Assembly (NCBI RefSeq): GCF_030553055.1
Contig: NZ_CP130713.1
Location: 186,001 to 250,000, forward strand
Source of the DNA: Streptomyces sp. XD-27
Lineage (GTDB): Bacteria > Actinomycetota > Actinomycetes > Streptomycetales > Streptomycetaceae
DNA length: 64,000 nucleotides
Direction of reading: 5' to 3'
Part shown: one piece after another, positions 1 through 11,176 of the stretch
Layout of the letters: every line of letters begins with the position of its first letter
Numbering within the stretch: the first letter of the stretch is position 1
The notes under the pieces: model-generated
The model's input: only the letters and a program-made list of their open reading frames with translations
Database searches by the model: none
Told to the model about the DNA's origin: nothing
Made by a program: the position numbers and the translations under genes

Positions 1-615
1 GGCATCGGCTCGCTGTCCGCCGAGGCCGGGCTCGCCCTGTTCGACGCGGCGCTCGCCGACGGGGCTGCGTACCTCGCGGCCGTGGTGCTCGACCCGCGCG
101 CCCTGGACGCGGCGACCGCTCCGGCGGTCCTGAAGGACCTCGCCCCGCGCCGGGCCGAGGCCGGGCCCGTCGAGGACACCGCCGCGGCGCTGCGCGAGAA
201 GCTGGCCCGCGCCCCCGAGCGCGAGCACCGCCACATCCTGCTCCGGACCGTGCGCACGCAGGTGGCCGCCGTCCTCGGCGAGCCGCAGGACGAGGTGGCG
301 GCGGACCGCCGCTTCCAGGACCTCGGCCTCAGCTCGCTCACCGCGGTCGAGCTGCGCAACCGTCTGATCGCGGCGACGGGCGTCATGCTGCCGCCCACGC
401 TGGTCTTCGACCACCCGACCCCGGGGGCGATCGCCGAGAGGCTGCTCACCGCGCTCGCCCCCGAACCGGCGGGCCGGCACGCACCGTCCGGGCAGGACGC
501 GCCCGACCCGCGGAACGCCTTGCTGGGCGCCGACCTGGCCGAGAGCGAAAGCCTCCTTGACGAGATGGACACCGACGACTTGATCCGCCTGGCTCTAGGC
601 GACAGCGAGTCCTGA
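1..615 (+). CDS. Modular type I polyketide synthase, C-terminal end (KR end + ACP), partial
   Basis: This is the last part of a PKS protein whose start lies before the window; the frame is open from base 1. The first residues look like the end of a ketoreductase domain (pattern G-x-L-S-x-E-x-G-L-x-L-F-D). An acyl carrier protein follows at about 230-460. Its phosphopantetheine serine is in LGLSSL (codon 334-336); the usual Asp before that Ser is replaced by Ser. The tail ends in an acidic helix, MDTDDLIRLALG, of the kind found at PKS C-termini as a docking segment. There is no thioesterase, so the chain should pass to another PKS. The next gene begins 37 bp downstream with a matching N-terminal coiled-coil docking segment, which makes it the likely acceptor. 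ACP identity is certain; the partner assignment is inferred from order. Confidence 0.93.
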   Translation, partial: GIGSLSAEAGLALFDAALADGAAYLAAVVLDPRALDAATAPAVLKDLAPRRAEAGPVEDTAAALREKLARAPEREHRHILLRTVRTQVAAVLGEPQDEVAADRRFQDLGLSSLTAVELRNRLIAATGVMLPPTLVFDHPTPGAIAERLLTALAPEPAGRHAPSGQDAPDPRNALLGADLAESESLLDEMDTDDLIRLALGDSES

Positions 616-651
616 CACCGCCCGGCACAGGGACCTTTGGAGAGACACACG

Positions 652-3600
652 ATGGCGCCCACATCACCCCAGCAAGTCGTCGACGCGTTGCGGGCCGCGC
701 TGAAGGAGAACGAACGGCTCAAGGCCGCGGCTGCCCGCGCCCGGCAGCGCGACGAGGAGCCGATCGCGATCGTCGCGATGGCCTGCCGCTTCCCCGGCGG
801 CGTCAGCTCGCCGCAGGAGCTGTGGCAGCTGGTCGTCGACGAGGTCGACGCGGTCGGCCCGTTCCCCACCGACCGCGGCTGGGACCTGGCGAACCTCTTC
901 GACTCCGACCCCGACCACGCGGGCACCTCCTACGTCGAGCAGGGCGGATTCCTCTACGACGCCGCCCAGTTCGACCCCGAGTTCTTCGGCATCAGCCCGC
1001 GCGAGGCGCACGCCATCGACCCGCAGCAGCGGCTCCTGCTGGAGACCGCCTGGGAGGCGTTCGAGAACGCGGGCATCGACCCCGCGACGCTGCGCGGCAG
1101 CCGCACCGGCGTCTTCGTCGGCACCATGTACGACGACTACGCGGCGCGCCTGTCCCCCGCCCCGGAGGAGTACGAGGCGTACCTGACCATCGGCAGCGCC
1201 GGCAGCGTCGCCTCCGGCCGCCTGTCGTACACCTTCGGCCTCCAGGGCCCGGCGATCACCGTGGACACCGCGTGCTCGTCGTCGCTGGTGGCGCTGCACC
1301 TGGCGGTCGACGCGCTGCGCCGCGGCGAATGCTCGATGGCGCTCGCGGGCGGCGTGACGCTGATGGCGACCCCGAACTCCTTCGTGGAGTTCAGCCGCCA
1401 GCGCGGTCTGTCCCGCGACGGCCGCTGCAAGTCCTTCGCGGCGTCCGCCGACGGCACCGCGTGGGCCGAGGGCGCAGGCCTGCTGCTCGTCGAGCGCCTG
1501 TCGGACGCCCGGCGCCTCGGCCACCCCGTGCTCGCGGTGGTGCGCGGCTCGGCCGTCAACCAGGACGGCGCGAGCAACGGCCTCACCGCGCCCAACGGAC
1601 CCGCCCAGGAAGCCCTGATCAGGCAGGCCCTGGCGGCCTCCGGCCTGACCGGCGCCGACGTCGACCTCGTGGAGGCCCACGGTACGGGCACCCCGCTCGG
1701 CGACCCGCTGGAGGCGGGCGCCCTCATCGCCACGTACGGCGCGGCCCGCACCGCGGACACCCCGCTGTACCTCGGCTCCCTGAAGTCGAACATCGGTCAC
1801 GCGCAGGCGGCCGCCGGTGTCGGCGGTCTCATCAAGCTGACCCTCGCGCTGCAGCACGGCCTGATGCCCAAGACGCTGCACGTGGACGAGCCGAGCCCGG
1901 GCGTCGACTGGTCCGGCGGCACCCTGTCGCTGCTCACCGAGGCCAAGAGCTGGCCCGAGGTCGACCGGCCGCGCCGTGCCGCCGTGTCCTCCTTCGGCAT
2001 CGGCGGCACCAACGCGCACATCATCCTGGAGCAGGCGCCCGAGCCCGAGGCCCCTACCGCCGAGGAGACCACGGCCCCGCTGCCCGCGGTCCCACTGGTC
2101 CTGTCCGCGAACTCCGAGACGGCGCTGCGCGCCCAGGCCGAACGCCTGCACCAGCACCTGACCACCGACGAAGCCACCGAGGCCGCGGGAGCCGCCGGGC
2201 CCGCTCAAGACCTCGCCTCGCTCGGCTTGTCGCTGGCCACCACGCGCCGCCACCTCACGCACCGCGCGGTGCTCCTCGCCACCGACCGCGAGGACCTGCT
2301 CCCGCGGCTGCGCGCGCTCGCCGACGGCACACCGGGCCCGGACGCCGTGCGCGGCAGGGCCGTCGAGGGCCGCACGGCGTTCCTGTTCGCCGGTCAGGGC
2401 TCCCAGCGCCCGCGGATGGGCGCGGAGGCGTACGCGGCGTTCCCCGCGTACGCCGAGGCCTTCGACGCCGTGTGCGCGGTCGTCGACCCGCATCTGGACC
2501 GGCCGCTGCGCGAGGTGGTGTGCGCCGCCGAGGGCACGCCCGAGGCCGACCTGCTGAACCGCACCGAATACACCCAGCCCGCCCTGTTCGCCGTCGAGGT
2601 GGCCCTGTTCCGTCTCTTCGAGTCGTGGGGGATCCGGCCGGACGCGGTCCTCGGGCACTCCGTGGGTGCCTTCGCGGCCGTCCACGCCGCCGGGGTGCTG
2701 TCGCTGGAGGACGCCGCGCAGCTGGCCGTCACGCGCGGCCGGATCATGCAGCGGCTCCCGGCGGGCGGCGCGATGGTGGCACTGCGCGCCTCCGAGGAGG
2801 AGGCCGTCGAGCTGCTCGCCGACTGCGCGGGTACGGTGTCGCTCGCCGCCGTCAACGGCCCGGCCGCGACGGTGCTCTCCGGTGAGAAGGAGGCCCTGGC
2901 GGCCGCCATCCGGCCGTTCGAGGAGGCGGGCGGCAAGGCGACCTGGCTGAAGGTCGGCCACGCCTTCCACTCGCCGCTGATGGAGCCCGCGCTCGAGGAG
3001 TTCCGCGCCCTCGCGGCGCGCCTGGAGTTCCGTTTCCCCGAGCTGACGGTGATCTCGGACCTGACCGGTCTGCCCGCCGAGCCCGACGAGCTGGCGGACC
3101 CGGACTACTGGGTGCGGCACATGCGCCGGACGGTCCGCTTCCAGGACGGCGTGCACAGCCTCGCCGAGGACGGCTGCACCCGCTTCCTGGAGATGGGCCC
3201 GTCCGGCGACCTCACGGCGATGGCCGCCGACTGCCTCGCCGCCGAGGGCTCCGCGCGCGCCGCGCACGAGCTGATCCCGGCCCTGCGCCGCCGCCACCCG
3301 GAGCCGGGGACGCTCCTGACCGCTCTCGCCCGCGCGCACGCCAGTGGTGCCGAGGCCGACTGGGCCGCGGTCTTCGCGGGCCAGGGCGCGCGCCGCGTCC
3401 CGCTGCCGACGTACGCCTTTCAGCACCGCCCGTACTGGCTGGACAGGCCCGCGGTCTCCGGTGACGTGCGCTCGGCGGGTCTGGCCGCGCTCGACCACCC
3501 AATGCTGACGGCCGTCGCCGAACTGCCGGAGCCCGCCGGCCTGCTGCTCACCGGCCGCCTCTCCCTGGCGACGCACCCGTGGCTGGCCGACCACAAGGTC

Positions 3601-6600
3601 GGCGGCCAGGTCCTGGTGCCGGGCACCGCGCTGCTCGACCTCGCGGCGTGCGCCGCGCGCGAGGCGGGCTACGACGTCGTGGAGGAGCTGCTGCTGGAGG
3701 CGCCCCTGGTCGTCCCCGAGGACCCCGAGAACGCCGAGATCCAGCTGCGGGTGTTCCTCGCGGCCCCGGACGCCACCGGCAGCCGTGCGGTGACCGTCCA
3801 CTCGCGCCGGGAGGGCGACGACTCCGGTGCGTCGGCCCAGTGGCTGCGCAACGCGGGCGGCACCGTCGCCAAGGGCTCCGACACGGCGGCGGGCGCCGCC
3901 GCCGACCTCACGGTGTGGCCGCCGCGGGGCGCCGAGCCGCTGCCGGTCGACCCGGACGGCCTGTACGCCGACCTCGCCGCGCAGGGCCTCGTGTACGGCC
4001 CGGCCTTCCGCGGCGTCAAGGCGCTGTGGCAGCGCGGCGACGAGGTGTTCGCCGAGGTGGCCCTGCCGGACGACCGGCAGCCGGCCCCCGGCGCGTACCC
4101 GCTGCACCCGGCGCTGCTCGACGCGGCCCTGCACGCGTCGGCGCTCGGCGGCCTGACCGACACATCGGACGGCAGGACGCTGCTGCCGTACGCGTGGAAC
4201 AACGCGCGCACGTTCGGCACCGCGGTGGCGTCGCTGCGCGTGCGGCTCGCCCCCGCGGGCGGGAACGCGATCTGCGTGGACGTGGCCGACGCCGCGGGCA
4301 CGCCGGTGGCCGCCATCGGCTCGCTCGCTCTGCGCCCGGCCGCCGCAGCGTCCGCGAGCGACCGTGACGGCCTGTACGTGCCGTCGTGGGAGGCGCTGGC
4401 CGGGCTGCCCGCCGCCGGTGACACGGAGACCTGGGCGGTGCTCGGCGAGTTCGCCGACGAGGCGCTGCGCGGCATCGTCGACCGGGGATACGCCGACCGG
4501 ACCGCTCTCGCCACCGCCCTGGACGAGGGCGAGGAGGCGCCGGAGGTCATCCTGCTGCCCGTCGCGGCGGGCCGCGCCGACGAGACGCCGGACCCGGCGG
4601 CCGTCCGCGAGTCCCTGCGCCACGTCCTGACATCCGCTCAGCTGGTCCTGTCCGACGACCGGCTCTCCACGACCCGCCTGGTGGCGATCACGCGCGGCGC
4701 CGTCGCCGTGGACGGCGAGCAGCCGACCGCACGGCTCGGCCTGCGCGCCGTGTGGGGTCTGCTGCGGTCGGCGTACGCCGAGCACCCGGGCCGCTTCGCG
4801 CTGCTCGACGAGGACGGCACGGCGGGCTCCCGCGCCGCGCTCACGGCCGCGGTCGCGGCAGCGGCCGATGAGCCGCAGCTGGCGCTGCGCGGCGGCACCG
4901 CCTACCGCCCGGCCCTGACCACGTCGGCGCCCGGCGGCACGCTGCGCCCGCCGCGAGACGAGCCGAACTGGTATCTGGACTACGTCGGCAAGTCGTCCTT
5001 CGCGAACCTGTCGTTCGAGCCGTGGCCGGAGGTCGCCGAGCCGCTGGAGGAGGGCCAGATCCGGCTGCGTCTGCGCGCGGCCGGGCTGAACTTCCGCGAG
5101 GCGCTGCTCGCGCTCGGCGTCATCCACGCCTCCGTCGACGTGAACGCGTCCGGCAGCGGCGGCGGCGGTGAGGGCGCGGGGGTCGTCGTCGAAGTCGGCC
5201 CCGGCGTCACGGGCCTGAAGCCCGGCGACCGCGTGATGGGGCTCATCAACGGCGTCGGCCCCAACACGGTCACCGATCACCGTCTGGTGTGCCGGATCCC
5301 CGACGGCTGGTCGTTCCAGCAGGCCGCCGCGGTCCCGGTGACCTATCTGACCGCGTACTACGGCCTGGTGGACCTGGCGCGTCTCGGCCGGGGCGAGTCG
5401 GTGCTCATCCACGCGGGCGCCGGCGGCGTCGGCACTGCGGCCGTCCAGATCGCCCGGCACCTGGGCGCCACGGTCTATGCGACGGCGAGCCGGGGCAAGT
5501 GGGACGCGCTGCGCGCCGCGGGCGTGGCCGACGAGCGCATCGCCTCCTCCCGGACGCTCGACTTCGAGCGGTCGTTCCTGGCGGCCTCCGGCGGCAAGGG
5601 CGTCGACGTCGTCCTGAACTCGCTCGCCGGTGAGTTCGCCGACGCGTCGCTGCGGCTGCTTCCGCGCGGCGGCCGGTTCCTGGAGATGGGCAAGACCGAC
5701 CGGCGCGAGCCGGCCGAGGTGACCGCGCGGCACCCGGGCGTGGACTATCGCGCGTACGACGTGCGCGAGCCAGGCCCCGACCGCATCCAGGGGATGCTCC
5801 AGGAGCTTCTGGACCTGTTCGAGCAGGGCGGCCTGCAGGCTCCGCCGATCTCGGTGTGGGACATCCGCCGCGCCCCGGAGGCGTTCCGGTACCTGAGCGA
5901 GGCCCGGCACATCGGCAAGGTCGTCCTCGCCCTGGCCGACGCGGACGAGCCGTGGGACACCACGCGCGCCGCCCTGATCACCGGCGGGCTCGGCTGGCTC
6001 GGCCGGCTCGTCGCCCGGCATCTGGTGGCCGAGCACGGCGTGCGCAGCCTGGTCCTGATGGGCCGGGGCGCGCCGCAGGAGGACGCGCGGCGGGACATCG
6101 ACGAGCTGCGCGCGCAGGGCGTGGACGTGCACGTCGTGGCCTGCGACGCGGCGGACCGGGACGCGCTCGCCGCGGCCCTGGACGGCCTGGCGGCGGACGG
6201 CGTGCGGCTCGGCAGCGTCGTGCACGCGGCCGGGGTCCTGGACGACGGCATCCTCGCGGACCTGACGCCGGAGAGCCTCGACCGGTCGCTGCGCCCGAAG
6301 GTGGATGCGGCGCTCAATCTGCACGAGCTCACCGAGCACCTGGGCCTGGACGCGTTCGTGCTGTTCTCCTCGCTCGCCGGGACCATGGGCTCGGCCGCGC
6401 AGGGCGGCTACGCCGCGGGCAACGCCTTCCTCGACGGCCTGGTCGAGTACCGGCGCTCGGTCGGCAGGCCCGGCGTCTCCATCGCGTGGGGCCTGTGGGA
6501 GGGCGTCGGCGGCATGGGCTCCGGGCTCACCGAGACCGACATCACGCGCATGGGCCGTATCGGTGTGGCGCCGCTGACGTCCGAGCAGGGCATCGCGCTG

Positions 6601-7209
6601 CTCGACGCGTCGGTGCGCCGGGACAGCGCGGTGACCGTGGCCGCCGCGTGGAATCTTCAGGGCCTGCGCGCCTCGGTCGCGAGCGGCAGCCCCGTCCCGC
6701 CGCTGCTGAAGAACCTGGTGCCCGCGCCGGCCGCCGCCAACGCGGCCCCGGCAGCGGCGGACCGGGCAGCGGCGGACCCGGCCCCCGCGCAGGGCCCGGC
6801 GACCGGTGACCGGCTCCTGGACACCGTCCTGGGTGAGGTCGCGGCCGTCCTCGGCCACGCCTCGGGCGCGGTCGTCGACCCGCACGGCCCCTTCAACCAG
6901 ATCGGCTTCGACTCGCTGACCGCGGTGGAGCTGCGCAACCGGCTCGGCGCCACGACCGGCGTCAAGCTGCCCGCCACGTTCATCTACGACTGGCCGACCC
7001 CGGCGGAGCTCGTGGAGCACCTGAAGGCGGAGCAGGGATACGTTGAAGGAGCCGACGGCGCCGACGGCTCGGAGGCGAACGACGCCCAGGCCCTCCTGGA
7101 CGAACTCACCGAGCTGGAGACGGTGTTCGCCGGCACCCGGCTCAGCGACACGGTGCGCGCCGCCGTGTCCGACCGGCTCGGCGTGCTCCTCGCCAAGCTG
7201 GGTTCCTGA
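652..7209 (+). CDS. Type I PKS, one fully reducing module (KS-AT-DH-ER-KR-ACP)
   Basis: A 2185-residue single-module PKS. ATG 652 is preferred over TTG 637 because GGAGAG sits just upstream and the protein then opens with a docking coiled coil (residues 1-32, LKENERL). KS spans about 36-460 with Cys208, His343 and His383. AT has GHSVG (Ser670) and HAFH at 770-773, the pattern of malonyl-CoA-selective ATs. DH has His981 in HxxxGxxxxP and Asp1157. ER has the NADPH loop HAGAGGVG at 1587. KR has TGGLGWLG near 1777, LDD at 1863 (B-type stereochemistry by family rule), Ser1907 and Tyr1920. ACP Ser2088 is in GFDSL. All active residues are present, so the module should add one fully saturated C2 unit. 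There is no TE domain, and the C-terminus is helical and docking-like, implying transfer to another PKS or release by a separate enzyme. Confidence 0.96.
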   Translation: MAPTSPQQVVDALRAALKENERLKAAAARARQRDEEPIAIVAMACRFPGGVSSPQELWQLVVDEVDAVGPFPTDRGWDLANLFDSDPDHAGTSYVEQGGFLYDAAQFDPEFFGISPREAHAIDPQQRLLLETAWEAFENAGIDPATLRGSRTGVFVGTMYDDYAARLSPAPEEYEAYLTIGSAGSVASGRLSYTFGLQGPAITVDTACSSSLVALHLAVDALRRGECSMALAGGVTLMATPNSFVEFSRQRGLSRDGRCKSFAASADGTAWAEGAGLLLVERLSDARRLGHPVLAVVRGSAVNQDGASNGLTAPNGPAQEALIRQALAASGLTGADVDLVEAHGTGTPLGDPLEAGALIATYGAARTADTPLYLGSLKSNIGHAQAAAGVGGLIKLTLALQHGLMPKTLHVDEPSPGVDWSGGTLSLLTEAKSWPEVDRPRRAAVSSFGIGGTNAHIILEQAPEPEAPTAEETTAPLPAVPLVLSANSETALRAQAERLHQHLTTDEATEAAGAAGPAQDLASLGLSLATTRRHLTHRAVLLATDREDLLPRLRALADGTPGPDAVRGRAVEGRTAFLFAGQGSQRPRMGAEAYAAFPAYAEAFDAVCAVVDPHLDRPLREVVCAAEGTPEADLLNRTEYTQPALFAVEVALFRLFESWGIRPDAVLGHSVGAFAAVHAAGVLSLEDAAQLAVTRGRIMQRLPAGGAMVALRASEEEAVELLADCAGTVSLAAVNGPAATVLSGEKEALAAAIRPFEEAGGKATWLKVGHAFHSPLMEPALEEFRALAARLEFRFPELTVISDLTGLPAEPDELADPDYWVRHMRRTVRFQDGVHSLAEDGCTRFLEMGPSGDLTAMAADCLAAEGSARAAHELIPALRRRHPEPGTLLTALARAHASGAEADWAAVFAGQGARRVPLPTYAFQHRPYWLDRPAVSGDVRSAGLAALDHPMLTAVAELPEPAGLLLTGRLSLATHPWLADHKVGGQVLVPGTALLDLAACAAREAGYDVVEELLLEAPLVVPEDPENAEIQLRVFLAAPDATGSRAVTVHSRREGDDSGASAQWLRNAGGTVAKGSDTAAGAAADLTVWPPRGAEPLPVDPDGLYADLAAQGLVYGPAFRGVKALWQRGDEVFAEVALPDDRQPAPGAYPLHPALLDAALHASALGGLTDTSDGRTLLPYAWNNARTFGTAVASLRVRLAPAGGNAICVDVADAAGTPVAAIGSLALRPAAAASASDRDGLYVPSWEALAGLPAAGDTETWAVLGEFADEALRGIVDRGYADRTALATALDEGEEAPEVILLPVAAGRADETPDPAAVRESLRHVLTSAQLVLSDDRLSTTRLVAITRGAVAVDGEQPTARLGLRAVWGLLRSAYAEHPGRFALLDEDGTAGSRAALTAAVAAAADEPQLALRGGTAYRPALTTSAPGGTLRPPRDEPNWYLDYVGKSSFANLSFEPWPEVAEPLEEGQIRLRLRAAGLNFREALLALGVIHASVDVNASGSGGGGEGAGVVVEVGPGVTGLKPGDRVMGLINGVGPNTVTDHRLVCRIPDGWSFQQAAAVPVTYLTAYYGLVDLARLGRGESVLIHAGAGGVGTAAVQIARHLGATVYATASRGKWDALRAAGVADERIASSRTLDFERSFLAASGGKGVDVVLNSLAGEFADASLRLLPRGGRFLEMGKTDRREPAEVTARHPGVDYRAYDVREPGPDRIQGMLQELLDLFEQGGLQAPPISVWDIRRAPEAFRYLSEARHIGKVVLALADADEPWDTTRAALITGGLGWLGRLVARHLVAEHGVRSLVLMGRGAPQEDARRDIDELRAQGVDVHVVACDAADRDALAAALDGLAADGVRLGSVVHAAGVLDDGILADLTPESLDRSLRPKVDAALNLHELTEHLGLDAFVLFSSLAGTMGSAAQGGYAAGNAFLDGLVEYRRSVGRPGVSIAWGLWEGVGGMGSGLTETDITRMGRIGVAPLTSEQGIALLDASVRRDSAVTVAAAWNLQGLRASVASGSPVPPLLKNLVPAPAAANAAPAAADRAAADPAPAQGPATGDRLLDTVLGEVAAVLGHASGAVVDPHGPFNQIGFDSLTAVELRNRLGATTGVKLPATFIYDWPTPAELVEHLKAEQGYVEGADGADGSEANDAQALLDELTELETVFAGTRLSDTVRAAVSDRLGVLLAKLGS

Positions 7210-7236
7210 CCGAGAAACGAACGGATTCCCCAGGTC

Positions 7237-8124
7237 ATGACCGACAATCAGGCCGCCGCGGCGGCCACCGGTTCGACCCGGCCGGGCGGCGCCTCCCAGG
7301 GGGGCGCCGTCCGGCGGCCGGGTCAGTGGATACGTACGTTCCACCCGCGCCCCGGCAGCCGGGCCCGCCTGCTGTGCTTCCCGCACGCGGGCGGCCCCGC
7401 GATGGCGTTCACGTCGCTGTCCGCGGCGCTGCCCGAGGACGTCGAGCTGCTCGCCGTGCAGTACCCGGGGCGGCAGGACCGCAGGTCCGAGCCGTTCGCG
7501 GAGAGCGTCACGGCGCTTGCCCGGGGCGCGGTGGAGGCGCTGCGGGCGCAGGGCCACGACGACAAGCCGCTGTTCGTGCTGGGCCACAGCATGGGCTCCA
7601 TCGTCGCCTTCGAGGCGACCCGCATCCTGGAGGCGGAGGCCCCGAAGAGCGCAGGGCCCGCGGTGGTCCGCCTGTTCGCCTCCGCCGCCGCGCCGCCCTC
7701 GGCCCGCTGGCACAGGAGCGGTGACGGCGAGGAGAGCGACGAGGCCGTCGTGAAGCACGTGCGGTGGCTCGGCGGCGTACCGGAGGCGCTCCTCGACGAC
7801 GCGGAGACCGTCCGGGAGATGGTGCGTCTGCTGCGCGGCGACAACGAGGCGCTGCGCGGCTACCACTGCGCGGCCGGCGCCGCCGTGGCGGCGCCGCTGA
7901 CGGCGCTGCTCGCCGACGACGACCCGAAGAACAGTGCGGAGGAGACGGGGGGCTGGGCCCGCCACACCACGGGCGAGTTCGCCGTGGAGACGACGCCCGG
8001 CGGCCACTTCTCGCTGACCGAGCGCGACTCCCCGGCCGTTGCGGTGCTCACCCGCCGCCTCCGCGAGGACCTGCACCGGCTCGCGACGGCGGCCGGCGGC
8101 GACGAACAGGCAGGCAGCGCATGA
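7237..8124 (+). CDS. Type II thioesterase (PKS editing)
   Basis: A 295-residue alpha/beta hydrolase of the type II thioesterase family, which removes stalled or wrongly primed acyl groups from carrier proteins of PKS/NRPS lines. It has the family's early CFPHAGG motif, the nucleophile elbow GHSMG (Ser118) and the C-terminal catalytic His257 in GGHFSL. It lies 27 bp after the PKS and its stop overlaps the next start (ATGA), so it belongs to the PKS operon. The N-terminus carries about 25 low-complexity Ala/Gly/Thr residues before the conserved WIRTF start of the fold, and a later start cannot be excluded. Since the preceding PKS lacks a TE domain, a role in final release is conceivable, but the family mainly edits. 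Confidence 0.9.
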   Translation: MTDNQAAAAATGSTRPGGASQGGAVRRPGQWIRTFHPRPGSRARLLCFPHAGGPAMAFTSLSAALPEDVELLAVQYPGRQDRRSEPFAESVTALARGAVEALRAQGHDDKPLFVLGHSMGSIVAFEATRILEAEAPKSAGPAVVRLFASAAAPPSARWHRSGDGEESDEAVVKHVRWLGGVPEALLDDAETVREMVRLLRGDNEALRGYHCAAGAAVAAPLTALLADDDPKNSAEETGGWARHTTGEFAVETTPGGHFSLTERDSPAVAVLTRRLREDLHRLATAAGGDEQAGSA

Positions 8125-9313
8125 CCGAAGCAGCGGGCGCGCCCCGCGCCCCCCGCGCCGAACTGGTGCGGCAGATCTATCTGGCCGGGATGGCGGGCGG
8201 CAAGCCCAAGCTGTCCACGGACCTGACGAGCCTTCAGGAGGCGGCGCGCGCGGTCCTCGAACCCCGCGCGTACGCGTACATCGCCGGTGACGCGGGCACC
8301 GGTGCGACGGGCCGCCGCAACCGCGCGGCGTTCGACCGCTGGCAGCTCGTGCCGCGCATGTGGCGGGGCGTCAGCGAGCGCGACCTGTCGGTGTCGGTGC
8401 TCGGACGGCGCCTTCCGGTACCGGTGCTGCTCGCGCCGGTGGCCGCGCAGACGGTGGCGCACCCCGAGGGCGAGCTGGCCTCGGTCCGGGCCGCCGCGGA
8501 GGTGGGTGTGCCGTTCGTGCTGTCCTGCTTCTCCTCGCACTCCATGGAGGACGTGGCGAAGGAGGCCGGGCCGGAGGCCCGCTGGTTCCAGCTGTACTGG
8601 CCGAACGACCGCGACGTCGCCGAGTCCCTCGTCCGCCGTGTCGAGGCGGCCGGGTACACGGCGCTCGTCGTCACGGTGGACAACCCACGTTCGGCTACCG
8701 GCCGAGCGACCTGGACGCCGGGTACATCCCGTTCGTGCACGGCGAGGGCATCGCCAACTTCACGAGCGACCCGGTGTTCCGATCCCAGCTGCCCGCGGAC
8801 GGCGGCGACCTGGCTCCGATCGCGCACTGGGCGACGATCTCCTCCCATCCCACGCTCACGTGGGACGACCTGCCCTGGCTGCGGGAGCGCACGTCGCTGC
8901 CGATCCTCATCAAGGGCGTGCAGCACCCGGACGACGCCCGCAAGGCGCTCGCCGCGGGCGCGGACGGCTTCGTCGTGTCCACGCATGGCGGCCGCCAGCT
9001 CGACGGCGGCGTGGCCGCCCTCGACGCGCTGCCCGCGGTGCGGGCCGCCGTCGGCCCGGAGGTGCCGGTGCTGATGGACTCCGGCATCCGCACCGGCACG
9101 GACGTGGTCAAGGCCCTCGCGCTCGGCGCTGACGCCGTCCTGCTCGGCAGGCCGTACCTGTACGGTCTCGCCCTGGACGGCCGGGCGGGCGTCGAGCACG
9201 TCCTGAACTGCCTGCTCGCGGACCTGGACCTGGCGATGGCGCTGACCGGCTGCCGGTCGGTCGCGGAGGTCACCCGGGACCTGGTGACCCCGGAGGGGCC
9301 GCTGCCGTACTGA
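8121..9313 (+). CDS. FMN-dependent alpha-hydroxy-acid oxidase (lactate 2-monooxygenase-like), one-base frameshift
   Basis: About 397 residues of an FMN-dependent alpha-hydroxy-acid dehydrogenase, the family of lactate 2-monooxygenase, glycolate oxidase and mandelate dehydrogenase. The start overlaps the thioesterase stop (ATGA). Family marks are YIAGDAG near residue 55, WFQLYW, the flavin-contacting Lys in LPILIKG, and catalytic His/Arg in HGGRQLDGG (codons 8984-8986 and 8993-8995). The frame breaks at the CCC run 8684-8686: the first part reads to VTVDNP, and the rest continues one base out of register with TFGYRP and intact FMN-binding sequence to the stop. Corrected length matches the family (about 390-400). 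I read this as a one-base sequence error in a real gene. The substrate is unknown; coupling to the PKS operon suggests oxidation of an alpha-hydroxy acyl intermediate or precursor. Confidence 0.85.
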
Positions 9314-9329
9314 GTTCTCCGCACGAAGA

Positions 9330-9368
9330 ACCGGCCCGGGTCTCCCCTGTGGGGAGCCCCGGGCCGGT
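9330..9368 (+). terminator. Strong hairpin ending the PKS operon
   Basis: An inverted repeat of 18-base arms (ACCGGCCCGGG-TCTCCCC against its complement, one mismatch) with a three-base loop begins 17 bp after the oxidase stop. There is no T-tract, as is usual for Streptomyces terminators. It marks the end of the PKS transcription unit. Confidence 0.8.
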
Positions 9369-9438
9369 CACTTCCGGAGCCGGGTGCCTCGGCAACCGTT
9401 CAGCCTGCTGTCGGCCGTCTCGCGCCTCACCCGCCGAC

Positions 9439-9608
9439 TGGCGCCACCTTCGCACCAGTCGCTGACCTGCACATTCGCGATTCCATCCACGCCATGACGC
9501 CATTGGCGGCACAGATAGCGCCACACAGGCTCGCCATGGCGCCATAGGTGTGCCATGATGGCGGCACGGGCAGCGCACCCCTCCGGCCTCGCAGGCCGAG
9601 GGGTGCGC
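9439..9608 (+). promoter_or_regulatory. Leader region with TGGCGCCA palindromes and an attenuator-like hairpin
   Basis: The 330-base gap between the PKS operon and the GtrA-like gene holds no coding frame I trust. It contains the palindrome TGGCGCCA at 9439-9446 and again inside ATGGCGCCAT at 9536-9545, plus two related half-sites, GCCATTGGCGGCAC near 9499 and CATGATGGCGGCAC near 9554. These look like repeated sites for a dimeric regulator. A hairpin follows at 9573-9608 (17- and 16-base arms around GCACCCCTC, loop CGC), 36 bp before the ATG at 9644. It could be a terminator, or an attenuator in the 5' leader of the next gene. Confidence 0.45.
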
Positions 9609-9643
9609 GTTTCGCGGAGTGAGCCATCAAAGGGGTCGGGGTC

Positions 9644-10168
9644 ATGGAGACAGCGCAGAGTCGGCAGCAGGCGGCACCCGGAACCTTCACCGCCTTCGCC
9701 CGCTTCGTGCTCTGCGGCGGCGGGGTGGGGCTCGCCTCCAGCTTCGCCGTGGCGGGCCTCGCCTCCTGGATTCCCTGGATCCTGGCCAACGCCCTGATCA
9801 CCGCGGTCTCCACGCTCCTCGCCACCGAGTTGCACGCCCGCTTCACCTTCGGCGCGGGCGGGCGCGCGACCTGGCGCCAGCACGCGCAGTCGGCCGGGTC
9901 CGCGGCAGTCGCGTACGCGGTGACCTGCGTGGCGATGCTCGTCCTGCACCAACTGGTGGCGGCGCCCGGTGCGGTGCTCGAGCAGGTCGTCTACCTGTCC
10001 GCCTCCGCACTCGCCGGTGTCGCGCGGTTCGCGGTGCTGCGCCTCCTCGTCTTCACGCGGAACCGCTCGCAGGCCGCGGCCACCGTCCGCGCCGCCCGTC
10101 CGGTGCACACGACCGTGGCCCGCGCCTCGGCCCCGGCCGACCCCGCGGTGCTCTGCCAGGCCGCCTGA
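9644..10168 (+). CDS. GtrA-like small membrane protein
   Basis: A 174-residue protein with four predicted membrane helices (about 17-37, 41-60, 83-105 and 112-130), each followed by basic or aromatic residues. The pattern of GtrA-family proteins (PF04138) is recognisable: a Gly-rich first helix (CGGGVGLASSF), a second helix leading to ELHARFTF, and a fourth ending RLLVFTRN. GtrA-type proteins are proposed to flip or hold polyprenyl-linked sugars during glycosylation of envelope polymers. Residues 135-174 are polar and probably cytoplasmic. It stands alone: the upstream operon is terminated and the downstream gene is convergent. Assignment rests on topology and short motifs, so a different four-helix family is possible. 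Confidence 0.6.
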   Translation: METAQSRQQAAPGTFTAFARFVLCGGGVGLASSFAVAGLASWIPWILANALITAVSTLLATELHARFTFGAGGRATWRQHAQSAGSAAVAYAVTCVAMLVLHQLVAAPGAVLEQVVYLSASALAGVARFAVLRLLVFTRNRSQAAATVRAARPVHTTVARASAPADPAVLCQAA

Positions 10169-10192
10169 CCGCTCCGCCGGAAGTGCGTGGGC

Positions 10193-11163
10193 TCAGTGAC
10201 TGATCGGGGTGGCGCCTGTCGCCGTGACGGACAGGTCCCACAGCCGTGCGGCCGCGCCGGGGTTGATGGCGTACTCGCGAACGCCGCCGTCATCCATGGG
10301 CGTGTCGGGGCAGAGACGCGCGCGACGTCGCAGTCCTCCAGGTAGAGGCCGCCGCGACCGTCGAGGAGCGGGGACGTGGCGGCCCACAGGCCGGTGGCGG
10401 CGCCCTGGGAGGGGGTCTTGAAGTCGGTGCCGATCACCTTGCCGTGCCCGTCCACCCAGCCACGTTCGATCTGCTCCTGAAGCGTCATCTCTCGCTGGAG
10501 ACCAGTGATGATCTTTCCCGGGTGGAGAGCGAACGCCCGGACGCCGTCGTTGCGCCCGAGGGCGTCGAGTTGCACGGCGAACAGGGAGTTCGCGGTCTTG
10601 GCCTGGCCGTAGGCCAGCCACTTGTCGTAGCCGGTACGGAAGTGCGGGTCGTGCCAGCGGATGTCGGTCAGGGTGTGTCCGGCAGAGCTGTTCACGACGA
10701 CGCGCGCGCCGTCGGCGGCGGCCAGGAGCGGGTAGAGCTCGCAGGCGAGTGTGAAGTGTCCGAAGTGGTTGGCGGCGAGCTGGCCTTCCCAGCCGGGTCC
10801 CACGCGCCGCTCCGGGGTGGCCATGACGCCGGCGACGGCCATCAGGACGTCGACCTTGCCGGCGGAGTCGCTGATCTGCGCGGCCGCGGCGCGCACGCTG
10901 TCCAGGTCTGCCAGGTCCATGGGGATGACGTCGCAGTCCGCCACATCCGCGAGTGCGGCACGGGCGATGCCCGGTCGACGGGCCGGAACGATGACCTGGG
11001 CCCCGGCGGCCGCCAGGCCCCGGGTGGTTTCCCGACCGAGTCCGGCGTAGCCCCCGGTGACGACGGCGGTCACGCCGGACAGGTCGAGGTCGGCCATGAC
11101 GTCCTCGACGGTGCTGGTGGCAGAGAAGGGCGAGCCAAGCGGCTGCTGATGAGTGGTGGTCAT
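10193..11163 (-). CDS. Short-chain dehydrogenase/reductase (retinol-dehydrogenase-like), one-base frameshift
   Basis: An SDR of about 323 residues starting at ATG 11163 (MTTTHQQ). It has the NAD(P)-binding motif TGGYAGLGRE, the structural AGVM, the catalytic Ser in VNSSAGH and YGQAK as YxxxK. This is the layout of the retinol-dehydrogenase/WW-domain-oxidoreductase-like SDRs; the substrate is unknown. The frame breaks at 10310-10317. The first part reaches DVARV, and CPDTPMDDGG then continues in another frame to the stop at 10193. One base is missing, most likely a sequence error, because the last 45 residues read as normal protein. It is transcribed divergently from a MerR regulator, with a MerR-type promoter in front of it, so it is probably that regulator's target. 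Confidence 0.82.
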
Positions 11164-11176
11164 GCCGACGACGCTA

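Noticed and set aside
664..8076. Very long minus-strand open frames opposite the PKS (over 2400 codons)
   Set aside because: Arg/Gly/Ala-rich shadow translation caused by GC-rich third positions of the real PKS gene; no family motifs and no ribosome-binding site.
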